In this document: in pieces, positions 1 to 7,669 of the stretch
Layout: each line of letters begins with the position of its first letter
How positions within the stretch are numbered: position 1 is the stretch's first letter
DNA from: Flexivirga aerilata
Lineage (GTDB): Bacteria; Actinomycetota; Actinomycetes; Actinomycetales; Dermatophilaceae
NCBI RefSeq assembly: GCF_013002715.1
Contig: NZ_JABENB010000001.1
Coordinates: 186,001 to 250,000 of the forward strand
Direction: 5' to 3'
Length of the DNA: 64,000 nucleotides
Program-made: the position numbers and the translations under genes
The notes under the pieces: generated by a model
The model's input: the letters and a program-made list of their open reading frames with translations, nothing else
Told to the model about the DNA's origin: nothing
Database searches by the model: none

Positions 1-18
1 ACGCCGGGAGCGGGCCGC

Positions 19-24
19 TAGGCT
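19..24 (+). promoter_or_regulatory. -10 box of a leaderless promoter
   Basis: TAGGCT lies 7 nt upstream of the GTG at 32. This spacing puts the transcription start at or next to the start codon, a layout repeated before many genes in this window. Confidence 0.5.
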
Positions 25-31
25 GACGCGC

Positions 32-589
32 GTGACGCAACGACTGCCCCTCAGCCACTCCAAGGCATCCCGTGCGGCGCTCGGTGCGCTGACACTGGCG
101 ACCGCGGCGACCACCCTCAGCGGGTGCATGTACCTCTCGCCGGACCAGACCACCAAGAGCTACATCGCCTCCGACGGCACCACCGCCAAGGTCGGCGACG
201 TGCAGCTGCAGAACGTGCTGATCGTCACCAGCGACAAGGGTCAGCCGGGCACGTTGTCCGGCCTCGCGGTCAACAACTCGCAGGCACCGGTCAAACTGAC
301 CATCTCCTCCCCCGGCGCCGCCAAGCGCGAGATCACCATCGCCGGCTCGACCGCGGTGCGGCTGGACGGCAAGCCCAACGGCGACGACAAGGCCGCGGTC
401 TCCCCCGCGGTGAGCATCTCCTCGGTCGCCTCCCAGCCGGGCCTCGCCCAGCAGGTGGTCTTCTCCACGCCCGGCTCCGGCCCCACCCAGGTGCAGGTGC
501 CGATCATGCTCGACCAGCCGCCGTACGGCTCGGCCGAACCGTCGCACCCGACGTTCACCCCGCCGCCGACCACCGGCCACGGCGAGTGA
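32..589 (+). CDS. secreted lipoprotein of unknown function
   Basis: The 185-residue product has a basic, hydrophobic signal peptide ending in the lipobox LSGC, so the mature protein should be lipidated on Cys32 and anchored outside the membrane. The mature part (about 150 residues) has no motif I recognise and ends in a Pro/Thr-rich tail from about residue 165. The GTG start is supported by TAGGCT 7 nt upstream. The gene converges on regX3-senX3 across a strong shared terminator, so it is probably its own transcription unit. It resembles the small exported lipoproteins of Actinobacteria (LpqE type) only in general form; no function can be assigned. Confidence 0.75.
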   Translation: MTQRLPLSHSKASRAALGALTLATAATTLSGCMYLSPDQTTKSYIASDGTTAKVGDVQLQNVLIVTSDKGQPGTLSGLAVNNSQAPVKLTISSPGAAKREITIAGSTAVRLDGKPNGDDKAAVSPAVSISSVASQPGLAQQVVFSTPGSGPTQVQVPIMLDQPPYGSAEPSHPTFTPPPTTGHGE

Positions 590-637
590 CCTGAGGGACC
601 ACACGCACAACCCACTGAACCCACTGGACCCACTGAA

Positions 638-679
638 TGCACTGAGCGCCGACCGCCCGAGCGGTCGGCGCTCAGTGCA
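638..679. terminator. bidirectional terminator hairpin
   Basis: A perfect 18-bp inverted repeat (arms 638-655 and 662-679) has a 6-nt loop. It sits between the convergent lipoprotein and regX3 genes and can end both transcripts. No clear T-run follows, as is usual in high-GC genomes. Short repeats of CCCACTGA precede it. Confidence 0.85.
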
Positions 680-691
680 TCACTCGGTGGC

Positions 692-1375
692 TCACGGCGC
701 CTCGAACTTGTAGCCCAGCCCCCGCACCGTCACGATGTAGCGCGGGCTCGCCGGGTCCGGCTCGACCTTGGCCCGCAGCCGTTTGATGTGCACGTCGAGC
801 GTCTTGGTGTCGCCGACGTAGTCGCTGCCCCACACCCGGTCGATCAGCTGCCCGCGCGTCAGCACCCGGCCGGTGTTGCGCAGCAGCAACTCCAGCAGCT
901 CGAACTCCTTCAGCGGCAACGCCGTCGGCTCCCCGTCGACGACCACCGTGTGCCGGTCGACGTCCATCCGCACCGGGCCGCTCTGCAGCGTCGCCGGCAG
1001 CAGCTCGTCGGCCTCCTGACCACGCCGCAGCACCGCCTTGATGCGGGCCAGCAGCTCACGCGAGGAGTAGGGCTTGGTCACGTAGTCGTCGGCGCCGAGC
1101 TCCAGCCCGACCACCTTGTCGACCTCGGAGTCCTTGGCGGTGAGCATGATCACCGGGACGTTCGACTTCTGGCGCAGCGCCCGGCATACGTCGACCCCCG
1201 ACATACCCGGCAGCATCAGGTCCAGCAGCACCAGGTCCGCACCGCCCCGGTCGAACTCCACCAGAGCGTCCGGCCCGGTCTCGACGAGCGCGACGTCGTA
1301 GCCCTCCTTGCCGAGCAGGTAACCGAGCGGGTCGGAGATCGACTCTTCGTCTTCGACCACGAGGATGCGCGTCAT
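692..1375 (-). CDS. regX3: response regulator RegX3, phosphate-starvation control
   Basis: OmpR-family response regulator of 227 residues. An N-terminal receiver domain (about 1-118) has the acidic pocket E8/D9, the phospho-acceptor Asp52 in LLLDLM and Lys101 in TKP; a C-terminal winged helix (about 130-225) has the motif RVWGSDYVGDTKTLDVHIKR. The sequence is very close in pattern to mycobacterial RegX3, the DNA-binding partner of SenX3 that activates phosphate uptake genes. The start codon overlaps the senX3 stop by 4 nt (ATGA), so the two are co-translated. PHO-box-like repeats upstream of senX3 suggest autoregulation. MtrA is the main alternative, but senX3 and phoU next door favour RegX3. 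Confidence 0.92.
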   Translation of the reverse strand: MTRILVVEDEESISDPLGYLLGKEGYDVALVETGPDALVEFDRGGADLVLLDLMLPGMSGVDVCRALRQKSNVPVIMLTAKDSEVDKVVGLELGADDYVTKPYSSRELLARIKAVLRRGQEADELLPATLQSGPVRMDVDRHTVVVDGEPTALPLKEFELLELLLRNTGRVLTRGQLIDRVWGSDYVGDTKTLDVHIKRLRAKVEPDPASPRYIVTVRGLGYKFEAP

Positions 1376-2655
1376 GGGGTGACCTTCCTGGGAGTGTTGT
1401 GCTCAGGCGTTCGTTCTGCGGGTATGACGGGAGCCGCGGGCGCCGGGCGCGCGGCAGGCAGCCGGATCGTGAAGGTCGAGCCCTGGCCCTCCTCGGACCA
1501 GACGCTCACCTCGCCGCCGTGATTGGCGCTCACGTGCTTCACGATCGCCAGGCCGAGGCCGGTGCCGCCGGTGCGGCGCGAGCGCGCCGCGTCCACGCGG
1601 TAGAACCGCTCGAAGACGCGGTCGAGGTCGGCCGGCGGGATGCCACGCCCCTGATCCTTCACGACCAGCGTGATCAGGTCCGGCCCGGGCTGCACGGTGA
1701 CCCCGACGCGGGTGCCGGAGTCGGAGTAGTTGAGGGCGTTCTCGACCAGGTTGCGGACCGCGGTGGTGATCAGGTTGCCGTCGCCGTAGATCAGCGCCGG
1801 CTCCGACGGGTCGCCGAGCGCGGTCGAGATCTCGATGTCGCGGTCGGCGGCGACGACCTGCAGGTGCTCGACCGCTTCGCGCACGCAGACTCGCACGTCG
1901 ACCAGCACCGGCTCGTCGAGGGTGTCGGCGACCTGCAACCGCGAGAGTTCGATGATCTCCTGCACCAGCCGCGCCAGGCGTGAGGTCTCCACGCGCATCC
2001 GGCCGGCGAAGCGGTGCACCGCCTCCGGGTCGTCGCGGGCGTCGTCCATCGCCTCGGCGAGCAGGGTCAGGCCGCTCACCGGCGTCTTCAGCTCGTGCGA
2101 GACGTTGACCACGAAATCGCGGCGGGTCTCCTCGACCCGGCGGGAGTGGGTGCGGTCCTCGACGAGGACCAGCACGTGCTGCTGCGAGAGCGGCGCCACC
2201 CGCACACCGATCGTGAGCCGGCCCTGCCCGAGCGGGCCCCGCGCGACGTCGAGCTCGACCTCGCGCACGTCGGCGTCCCGGCGCACGTCGCGCACCAGCC
2301 CGCGCAGTTGCGCGTGCGACAGCTCGGCGTCGCGGACGAGGCCGAGCGCCTGCGCACTCGCGCTGGAGCGGACCACCCGGTCCGATGCGTCGATGACCAT
2401 CGCCACCGAGCGCAACGCGTCGAGCACGTCGATCGCCGGCGAAGCCAGTGGGGAGAGCGGCTCCGGCGGCGTCATACGGGCTGCGGGGGCGGGGCCGGGG
2501 CGGCGGGCACGCAGCGCGTAACCGACGACGGCGCCCACGACCAGGGCCACCACCACGGCGACGACTGCGAGCAACACGGCGCCCAATGTACGCACTCGGC
2601 CGGGTCGCTCCGCACCGCCAGTGCGCCGTATGCCGCCGGTCTGCCCGTTGTTCAC
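1372..2655 (-). CDS. senX3: sensor histidine kinase SenX3
   Basis: Membrane sensor kinase of 427 residues. One hydrophobic segment is seen at about 24-49, followed by a PAS-like linker (about 75-170), a HisKA domain with phospho-acceptor His187 in NVSHELKTP, and an HATPase domain with N box (NLVENALNYS), G1 box (DQGRGIP) and G2 box (GGTGLGLAI). It should phosphorylate RegX3 when phosphate is scarce, under negative control of PhoU and the Pst transporter. M. tuberculosis SenX3 is usually drawn with two N-terminal membrane segments; only one is clear here. The GTG start lies inside a GTTCACC repeat, so a slightly different start is possible. It is divergent from phoU. Confidence 0.9.
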   Translation of the reverse strand: MNNGQTGGIRRTGGAERPGRVRTLGAVLLAVVAVVVALVVGAVVGYALRARRPGPAPAARMTPPEPLSPLASPAIDVLDALRSVAMVIDASDRVVRSSASAQALGLVRDAELSHAQLRGLVRDVRRDADVREVELDVARGPLGQGRLTIGVRVAPLSQQHVLVLVEDRTHSRRVEETRRDFVVNVSHELKTPVSGLTLLAEAMDDARDDPEAVHRFAGRMRVETSRLARLVQEIIELSRLQVADTLDEPVLVDVRVCVREAVEHLQVVAADRDIEISTALGDPSEPALIYGDGNLITTAVRNLVENALNYSDSGTRVGVTVQPGPDLITLVVKDQGRGIPPADLDRVFERFYRVDAARSRRTGGTGLGLAIVKHVSANHGGEVSVWSEEGQGSTFTIRLPAARPAPAAPVIPAERTPEHNTPRKVTP

Positions 2656-2682
2656 CTTGCGTCCCGACCGAGTTCACCACGT
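2650..2682. promoter_or_regulatory. PHO-box-like direct repeats in the senX3-phoU region
   Basis: GTTCACC occurs at 2650-2656 and 2672-2678, exactly 22 nt (two 11-nt steps) apart, with a degenerate unit between. This phasing matches the direct-repeat operators bound by actinobacterial PhoP/RegX3-type regulators. The same motif is present before pstS. The first unit overlaps the senX3 GTG start on the other strand. Confidence 0.65.
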
Positions 2683-2795
2683 CCTGCCACGGTCGACCCC
2701 GTCAGGCGCTTCGCGCTGCCCGGATGTGGCGCGGGACGACTTTCGACATACAGTGCTTCGGCCAACGGCCCGACGAGCGAGGATCTGAGACCACC

Positions 2796-3461
2796 ATGCG
2801 CGATGCATTCCACGACGATCTCGACCGGATCTCCGACGACCTGGTCGAGATGACCTCGATGGTCGACGCCGCGATGAAGCGCGCGACCAGCGCGCTGCTC
2901 GACACCGACCTGGCGACGGCCGAGAGCGTCATCGCCGCGGACGACGACATCGACCAGCTGCGCCGGGACGTCGACGACCGCGCGGTGGACCTGCTCGCGC
3001 GGCAGCAGCCGGTCGCGACCGACCTGCGCATGGTCGTCACCGCGATGCACATGGCGAGCGACATCGAGCGCATGGGCGACCTGGCCCGCCACGTCGCCAA
3101 GGTGGCCCGGATGCGCTACCCCGAGTCGGCGGTGCCGCAGCCGCTACGCGACACCATCGCGGAGATGGCCGTCGTCGCCGAGCGGCTCGCCGCCGCCACC
3201 GGCAAGGCGATCGCCGACAAGGACGTGCGCGGCGCCAACGAGATCGAGAAGATCGACGACGAGATGGACCAGCTGCACCGCAAGATCTTCGGCGAGCTGC
3301 TCAACCAGCACTGGGAGCACGGCACCGAGGCCGCGGTCGACGCGACCCTGATCAGCCGCTACTACGAGCGCTTCGGTGACCACGCGGTCGCCGTCGCCAA
3401 CCGGATCGTCTACCTGGTGACCGGTCGCTACGGCACCGAGGACGAGGGCCTGCAGGACTGA
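2796..3461 (+). CDS. phoU: phosphate signalling protein PhoU
   Basis: 221-residue helical PhoU/PhoY protein made of two three-helix repeats. Each repeat carries the family metal-binding pattern: DIERMGDLARHV near residue 90 and YERFGDHAVAVANR near 190. PhoU links the state of the PstSCAB transporter to SenX3 and keeps the phosphate regulon off when phosphate is plentiful. The ATG at 2796 begins with the usual M-R-x-x-F-H sequence; an in-frame reading upstream of it is not PhoU-like. It is divergent from senX3-regX3, a close functional pairing. A possible -10 (TACAGT) lies about 45 nt upstream, so this gene appears to have a leader. Confidence 0.92.
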   Translation: MRDAFHDDLDRISDDLVEMTSMVDAAMKRATSALLDTDLATAESVIAADDDIDQLRRDVDDRAVDLLARQQPVATDLRMVVTAMHMASDIERMGDLARHVAKVARMRYPESAVPQPLRDTIAEMAVVAERLAAATGKAIADKDVRGANEIEKIDDEMDQLHRKIFGELLNQHWEHGTEAAVDATLISRYYERFGDHAVAVANRIVYLVTGRYGTEDEGLQD

Positions 3462-3480
3462 CGCCCGGCGCGGCCGCGGG

Positions 3481-3720
3481 CGATCTCGTAAGCGACGGTG
3501 ACGCCAGCCGCACGCTTCGTCACCAGACGCGCCACCCCAGCGGTCCCGTAAGCGACGGTGACACCAGCCGCACGCTTCCTCACCAGACGCGCACCCCTCC
3601 CAGCGGTCCCGTAAGCGAAGGTGACGCCAGCCGCACGCTTCGTCACCAGACGCGCCACCCCAGCGGTCCCGTAAGCAACGGTGACACCAGCCGCACGCTG
3701 GCTTACGAGACGCGCGAGAC
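3481..3720. repeat. array of four 60-63 bp tandem repeats
   Basis: Four imperfect units begin at about 3481, 3541, 3604 and 3664. Each starts with CYCGTAAGC and contains GGTGAC followed later by GTCACC, so each can fold on itself. The array ends in GCTTACGAGACGCGC (3701-3715), an inverted version of the unit start. Unit lengths are multiples of three and the minus strand stays open. The last unit supplies the TAA stop of the DUF559 gene. There are no unique spacers, so this is not a CRISPR array. No gene is evident in 3462-3702. Confidence 0.85.
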
Positions 3721-4683
3721 GCCGGCGGCGCGCAGCCGGTATGCCGTGACAACCTGCTGCATGAACGCATCCTCCTGGATCCGCAGGCCCAGCAACGGGA
3801 TCCGGAGCACGGTCTCACCTCCGACGACGACGGAGTTCTGCCGCAGCGCGTCAGCCAGGACGTTGGCCGGCTCCTGGTGGTGGGCGCCGTCGATCTCCAC
3901 GAACAGCCGCACTCGGGGCCAACCGGCGTCGAGATAGATGCGGCCGTGCGGACCGCGGCGGATGACCTGCCGGGCCGGTGGTGGCAGACCGTGGCGACGG
4001 CAGGCCGCACCGAAGTCGAGCTCGCCAAGCGCCTGCGCACCGTCGATGACGTCGGCGACCACGGTGCGGATGAGCTTGCGGCGGCGATAGAGCCCCGCCT
4101 GCGGCAGCGTCCGTGCGAGCAGGTCGGTCGCCACCAGCCGCTGTTGCACCGCCATCGCGATGACGAGCGCCGCCGCCCGGTCGCTGATCGCCCACTGCGC
4201 AGCCCGCAGCACCGCCAACTCGCTGCGCACCCACGGAAGGTCTTCCGCGATCACCTGATCGGGGCCGTGCTCCCAGAGATCACCACGGATCGGCACCACG
4301 TGCCGGCTCACACCGGTCACGGCGATCGGGCTGCGCCCGTGCGGGACGGAGATGTGGACGGTCGGCTCGTGCCAGCCGGTCAGCCCGGCGTGCTGCAGCG
4401 CGCTGACACCGTCGAGCGCACTCACCCGGCCGCTCTCCCAGACGGCACGATGTCGCAACGCCACCTCGTCGAGCTGTGCGGCAGTGAGGCCGATCGTGCG
4501 CAGACCGTGCGCCCGCCATACACCGGCGGCGAGGAGTCGGCGCACCTGCCACCGGTCGACCCCGAGGGTCCGCAACTGCGCTCGGGACAGCACCCATCCC
4601 TGCTGCTCGGCAGCCGCATGCAGGCGGCGCAACGTCATGGCGTCCACCCGAGCCACGGTGGTCGCAGATCGGCAGCCCGTCAT
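3703..4683 (-). CDS. AbiEi-type winged-helix plus DUF559 nuclease-like protein
   Basis: 326 residues. The N-terminal part (about 15-75) looks like the AbiEi antitoxin winged helix that starts many actinobacterial proteins of this kind. The C-terminal part (about 225-315) is a DUF559 domain with a Vsr-like PD-(D/E)XK pattern: LFVEIDGAHH followed by a hydrophobic strand VLRIP. Such genes are abundant in Actinobacteria, often as solitary copies, and their role is not settled (defence or mobile-element related). The TAA stop is donated by the flanking repeat array, and a second array lies upstream, so the gene sits as a cassette between repeats. Start is uncertain: ATG 4638 is an alternative. Confidence 0.75.
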   Translation of the reverse strand: MTGCRSATTVARVDAMTLRRLHAAAEQQGWVLSRAQLRTLGVDRWQVRRLLAAGVWRAHGLRTIGLTAAQLDEVALRHRAVWESGRVSALDGVSALQHAGLTGWHEPTVHISVPHGRSPIAVTGVSRHVVPIRGDLWEHGPDQVIAEDLPWVRSELAVLRAAQWAISDRAAALVIAMAVQQRLVATDLLARTLPQAGLYRRRKLIRTVVADVIDGAQALGELDFGAACRRHGLPPPARQVIRRGPHGRIYLDAGWPRVRLFVEIDGAHHQEPANVLADALRQNSVVVGGETVLRIPLLGLRIQEDAFMQQVVTAYRLRAAGVSRVS

Positions 4684-4749
4684 CGCGGGTCGCGAAAGTT
4701 GTGGACGGATGCGGCAATTCGCGGGAGATGTGGACGCGCACTAGCCGCG

Positions 4750-4983
4750 GATCCCGTAAGCGACAGTGCGCCTGACGTCACCCCCGCTTACGAGATGCGC
4801 GGGGCCTCGCCGATCCCGTAAGCAACAGTGCGCCCGGCGTCACCCCCGCTTACGAGATGCGCGCAACCGCACGCCCGCTTACGAGATGCGCGGGGGCTTG
4901 CCGATCCCGTAAGCAACAGTGCGCCTGACGTCACCCCCGCTTACGAGACGCGCGCAACCGCACGCGGCTTACGAGACGCGCGC
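4750..4983. repeat. second repeat array flanking the DUF559 gene
   Basis: CCCGTAAGC occurs three times (near 4753, 4815 and 4906), and GCTTACGAG followed by RTGCGCG or ACGCGCG occurs five times (from 4787 to the end), giving repeated potential hairpins with GTAAGC and GCTTAC arms. Units are about 62 bp with partial copies. The motifs are shared with the array at 3481-3720. This fills the roughly 300-bp gap before gpmA; no gene is seen in it. Confidence 0.8.
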
Positions 4984-4986
4984 GCG

Positions 4987-5730
4987 TCAGCGGCCCTGGT
5001 TGGCGACGGCTTCGGCGGCCGCCTTCGCCGCGACGGGGTCGAGGTATTCGCCGCCGGGGACGGTCGGCTTGAGGTCGTCGTCGAGGCGGTAGACCAGCGG
5101 CTGGCCGGTCGGGATGTTGAGGCCGACGATCTCCTCGTCGCCGATGCCGTCGAGGTGCTTGACCAGCGCGCGCAGCGAGTTGCCGTGCGCGGCGACCAGC
5201 ACGACCTTGCCGTCCTTCAGGTCGGGCACGATCGACTCCTCCCAGTAGGGCAGGAAGCGCTCGATGACGTCCTTCAGGCACTCGGTGCGCGGCATGTCGT
5301 CGCCGAGGCCGGCGTAGCGGACGTCACCGTCCTGGCTGAACTCGCTGCCCGGCTCGATCGGCGGCGGCGGCACGTCGAACGACCGCCGCCAGGTCATGAA
5401 CTGCTCCTCGCCGAACTCCTCCAGCGTGGCCTTCTTGTCCTTGCCCTGCAGCGCGCCGTAGTGCCGCTCGTTGAGCCGCCAGTTGCGCCGCACCGGGATC
5501 CAGTGCCGGTCGGCGGCGTCGAGGGCGAGGTTGGCGGTGGTGATCGCCCGGCGCAGCAGCGAGGTGTGCACCACGTCCGGCTGCACGCCGCCGTCCTTGA
5601 TCAGCGAGCCGCCGTGCTCGGCCTCGGCGCGACCCTTGTCGCTGAGCGGCACGTCGACCCAGCCGGTGAAGAGGTTCTGGGCGTTCCACTCGGACTCGCC
5701 ATGACGAAGCAGCACCAGGGTGTAGGTCAT
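4987..5730 (-). CDS. gpmA: 2,3-bisphosphoglycerate-dependent phosphoglycerate mutase
   Basis: Cytosolic glycolytic enzyme interconverting 3- and 2-phosphoglycerate. At 247 residues it has the normal family length. The catalytic motif [10 protein letters not shown] gives phospho-His10; [12 protein letters not shown], the ERHYG region and [11 protein letters not shown] (second catalytic His) are all present. It follows the YbjN gene by 9 bp in an mshA-ybjN-gpmA operon. The same neighbourhood (mshA, a YbjN gene, gpm1, senX3, regX3) exists in M. tuberculosis, which supports orthology. Confidence 0.95.
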   Translation of the reverse strand: MTYTLVLLRHGESEWNAQNLFTGWVDVPLSDKGRAEAEHGGSLIKDGGVQPDVVHTSLLRRAITTANLALDAADRHWIPVRRNWRLNERHYGALQGKDKKATLEEFGEEQFMTWRRSFDVPPPPIEPGSEFSQDGDVRYAGLGDDMPRTECLKDVIERFLPYWEESIVPDLKDGKVVLVAAHGNSLRALVKHLDGIGDEEIVGLNIPTGQPLVYRLDDDLKPTVPGGEYLDPVAAKAAAEAVANQGR

Positions 5731-5739
5731 GGCGCCATC

Positions 5740-6249
5740 CTAGGAGCGGGCCTCGCCGCCGTCGCCACGGTCCAGCAGGTGGCGGAACGCCTCCAGGTTG
5801 CGCGTCGACTCGCCGCGGCTGATGCGCCAGTCCCACTCCCGCTGCATCGAACTGCGGAAGCCGAGCACCAGCAGGTCGTTGAACACCTCGTCGGACGCCT
5901 CCAGCACGGTGCCGAGCAACGTGTCGAGGTAGTCGTCGTCGACCGCCGCGACCGGCACCCGGGCCACCACGTAGACGTCGCCGTGCTCGTCGGTCGCGTA
6001 GGCGACGCCCGGACGGCGCAGGTTGCGGCGCAACAGGAACTGGGCAAACTCGGCGTGGTTCTCGTCAGGATGCCGTATGACGAAAGCGGTTGCGGTCAAA
6101 GCGGTTTCGCCGGCAACCAGGGACACCACGGTCTTCAGCTTGCGCTCCCCCGGGAGGCTGACCACAAACTCTCCGTCGCGGGCGCCGAGCTCCCACTCGA
6201 CGTCCGTGTCGGTGAGGTAGCGCTCGACGATGTCGGTGGTCCGGGTCAT
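5740..6249 (-). CDS. YbjN domain protein
   Basis: 169-residue soluble protein of the YbjN family, whose fold resembles type III secretion chaperones; the molecular role in Actinobacteria is unknown. The start ATG lies directly against the mshA stop codon, with no spacer, so translation should be coupled. The conserved position between mshA and gpmA also occurs in mycobacteria (Rv0487). The sequence is acidic and mixed alpha/beta, with no membrane segment. Confidence 0.82.
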   Translation of the reverse strand: MTRTTDIVERYLTDTDVEWELGARDGEFVVSLPGERKLKTVVSLVAGETALTATAFVIRHPDENHAEFAQFLLRRNLRRPGVAYATDEHGDVYVVARVPVAAVDDDYLDTLLGTVLEASDEVFNDLLVLGFRSSMQREWDWRISRGESTRNLEAFRHLLDRGDGGEARS

Positions 6250-7560
6250 TCAGATCGCTCTCTCGGTGCGGGGAAACTCGGAAATGCCGGTGACGACGCC
6301 AGACGCCTCACCGCGGGCACGTGCGTAGACGTGCAGCAGCTGGTCGGCCGTGGCGTCCCACCCGAAAGCTGCGGCGTGCCGGATCGCGTTGGCCGACAAG
6401 GCTGCCCGGCCCTCCGGGTCGTCGAGCATCTCGGCGATGGCCGCTGCCCACTCGCCGGGGTCGTGGCCGGCGACCAGGCGGCCGGCGTCGCCTACGGCCA
6501 TCGGAAGGCCGCCCACGTCAGCGGCGACGACCGGTGTGCCGCACGCCTCCGCCTCGAGTGCGACGAGACCGAAGGACTCCGAATATGAAGGCACCGCAAG
6601 CAGATCCGCCGCGCGATACCACTGCGCCAATTCGGCTCGCGAGACCGGTGGCACAAACTGCACCACGTCGGCGATGCCCAGGTCGCGGGCGAGCTGCTGC
6701 AGCGCACGGGGCTTGTCGAGACCGCTCCCGCTCGGGCCGCCGAGCACGGCCACGACCAGCCGCGAGCGCCGGTCCGGATCCTGCTCCAGCAACCGGGCGG
6801 CCGACCGCAGGAGCACGTCGGGCGCCTTCAGCGGCTGGATGCGCCCGACGAACAGCACCACCTCCGCGTCGTCCGGCAGACAGACCGCGGCGCGGGCCGC
6901 CGACCGGTCACCGGGCGTGAAGGTCGCCAGATCGACTCCGGGAGAGACGATTTCGACGCGTGCGGGGTCTGCGTCATACAGCTCGATCAGCTCGCGCGCC
7001 TCCCGGCGGGTGTTGGCCACCAGCACGCTCGCGGCGCGCACGACCTGCTCCTCGCCGATCTCCCGGCCGGAGGGTTCGGGACGATCGCCGTCGGCGAGCG
7101 AGGAGTTCTTCACCTTCGCCATCGTGTGCATCGTGTGCACCAGCGGCACGTCCCAGCGGTCCGCCGCGAGCCAGCCGACCTGACCGCTCAACCAGTAGTG
7201 CGAGTGCACCAGGTCGTAATGACCCTCGGGGTGGCGCGCCACGTGCCGCATCACGCCCGCCGCGAAGGCGCACAACTGGCCGGGCAGGTCGTCCTTCGCC
7301 AGCCCCTCGTAGGGGCCGGCGTCGATGTGCCGCACCAACACGCCCGGGCACAGCTGCACCGTGTCGGCGAGCGCAGCCGAGGTGCGGCGGGTGAAGATCT
7401 CGACCGCCACTCCCCTGGCCGCCAGCCGCTTCGCGGTCTCCACGACGTAGACGTTGAGCCCACCCGCGTCGCCGGTGCCCGGCTGATCGAGCGGCGACGT
7501 GTGCACACTGATCATCGCCACCCGTCGCGCCGGCGCGGCAGCCTCGGTGTCCACAGTCAC
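6250..7560 (-). CDS. mshA: D-inositol-3-phosphate glycosyltransferase MshA
   Basis: GT4 retaining glycosyltransferase that joins UDP-GlcNAc to 1-L-myo-inositol 1-phosphate, the first step of mycothiol synthesis. The N-terminal Rossmann domain has the MshA signature [20 protein letters not shown]; the C-terminal domain has [14 protein letters not shown] and the nucleotide-sugar motif [18 protein letters not shown]. The start chosen is the GTG at 7560 (436 residues): the open frame upstream is not conserved-looking, and a -10-like GAGACT sits 6-7 nt before this GTG. It heads the mshA-ybjN-gpmA unit and is divergent from a SARP-type regulator. Confidence 0.93.
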   Translation of the reverse strand: MTVDTEAAAPARRVAMISVHTSPLDQPGTGDAGGLNVYVVETAKRLAARGVAVEIFTRRTSAALADTVQLCPGVLVRHIDAGPYEGLAKDDLPGQLCAFAAGVMRHVARHPEGHYDLVHSHYWLSGQVGWLAADRWDVPLVHTMHTMAKVKNSSLADGDRPEPSGREIGEEQVVRAASVLVANTRREARELIELYDADPARVEIVSPGVDLATFTPGDRSAARAAVCLPDDAEVVLFVGRIQPLKAPDVLLRSAARLLEQDPDRRSRLVVAVLGGPSGSGLDKPRALQQLARDLGIADVVQFVPPVSRAELAQWYRAADLLAVPSYSESFGLVALEAEACGTPVVAADVGGLPMAVGDAGRLVAGHDPGEWAAAIAEMLDDPEGRAALSANAIRHAAAFGWDATADQLLHVYARARGEASGVVTGISEFPRTERAI

Positions 7561-7656
7561 CCCACCAGTCTCGCACCGCCGCCGATTCGGGTCGCCGGCG
7601 CGCACGGCAGGCGAGATCGCCGGTGTCCGGGACCGCCCACGGGCGGTGATCTTCAG

Positions 7657-7662
7657 TACCTT
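7657..7662 (+). promoter_or_regulatory. -10 box of a leaderless promoter for the SARP regulator
   Basis: TACCTT with a 7-nt spacer to the ATG at 7670. It decides the start of the regulator, whose frame stays open upstream through the mshA start. Confidence 0.55.
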
Positions 7663-7669
7663 GATCGAC

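Noticed and set aside
603..640. CCCACTGA-type short repeats as a regulatory array
   Set aside because: Only a few imperfect copies beside a terminator; a similar string occurs at 40003-40050, too weak to interpret.
2448..2795. Longer phoU reading from 2448
   Set aside because: The extension is the shadow of senX3, and PhoU normally starts at the ATG at 2796.
3481..3720. Possible CRISPR array
   Set aside because: Units are contiguous tandem copies without unique spacers, and no cas genes are present.
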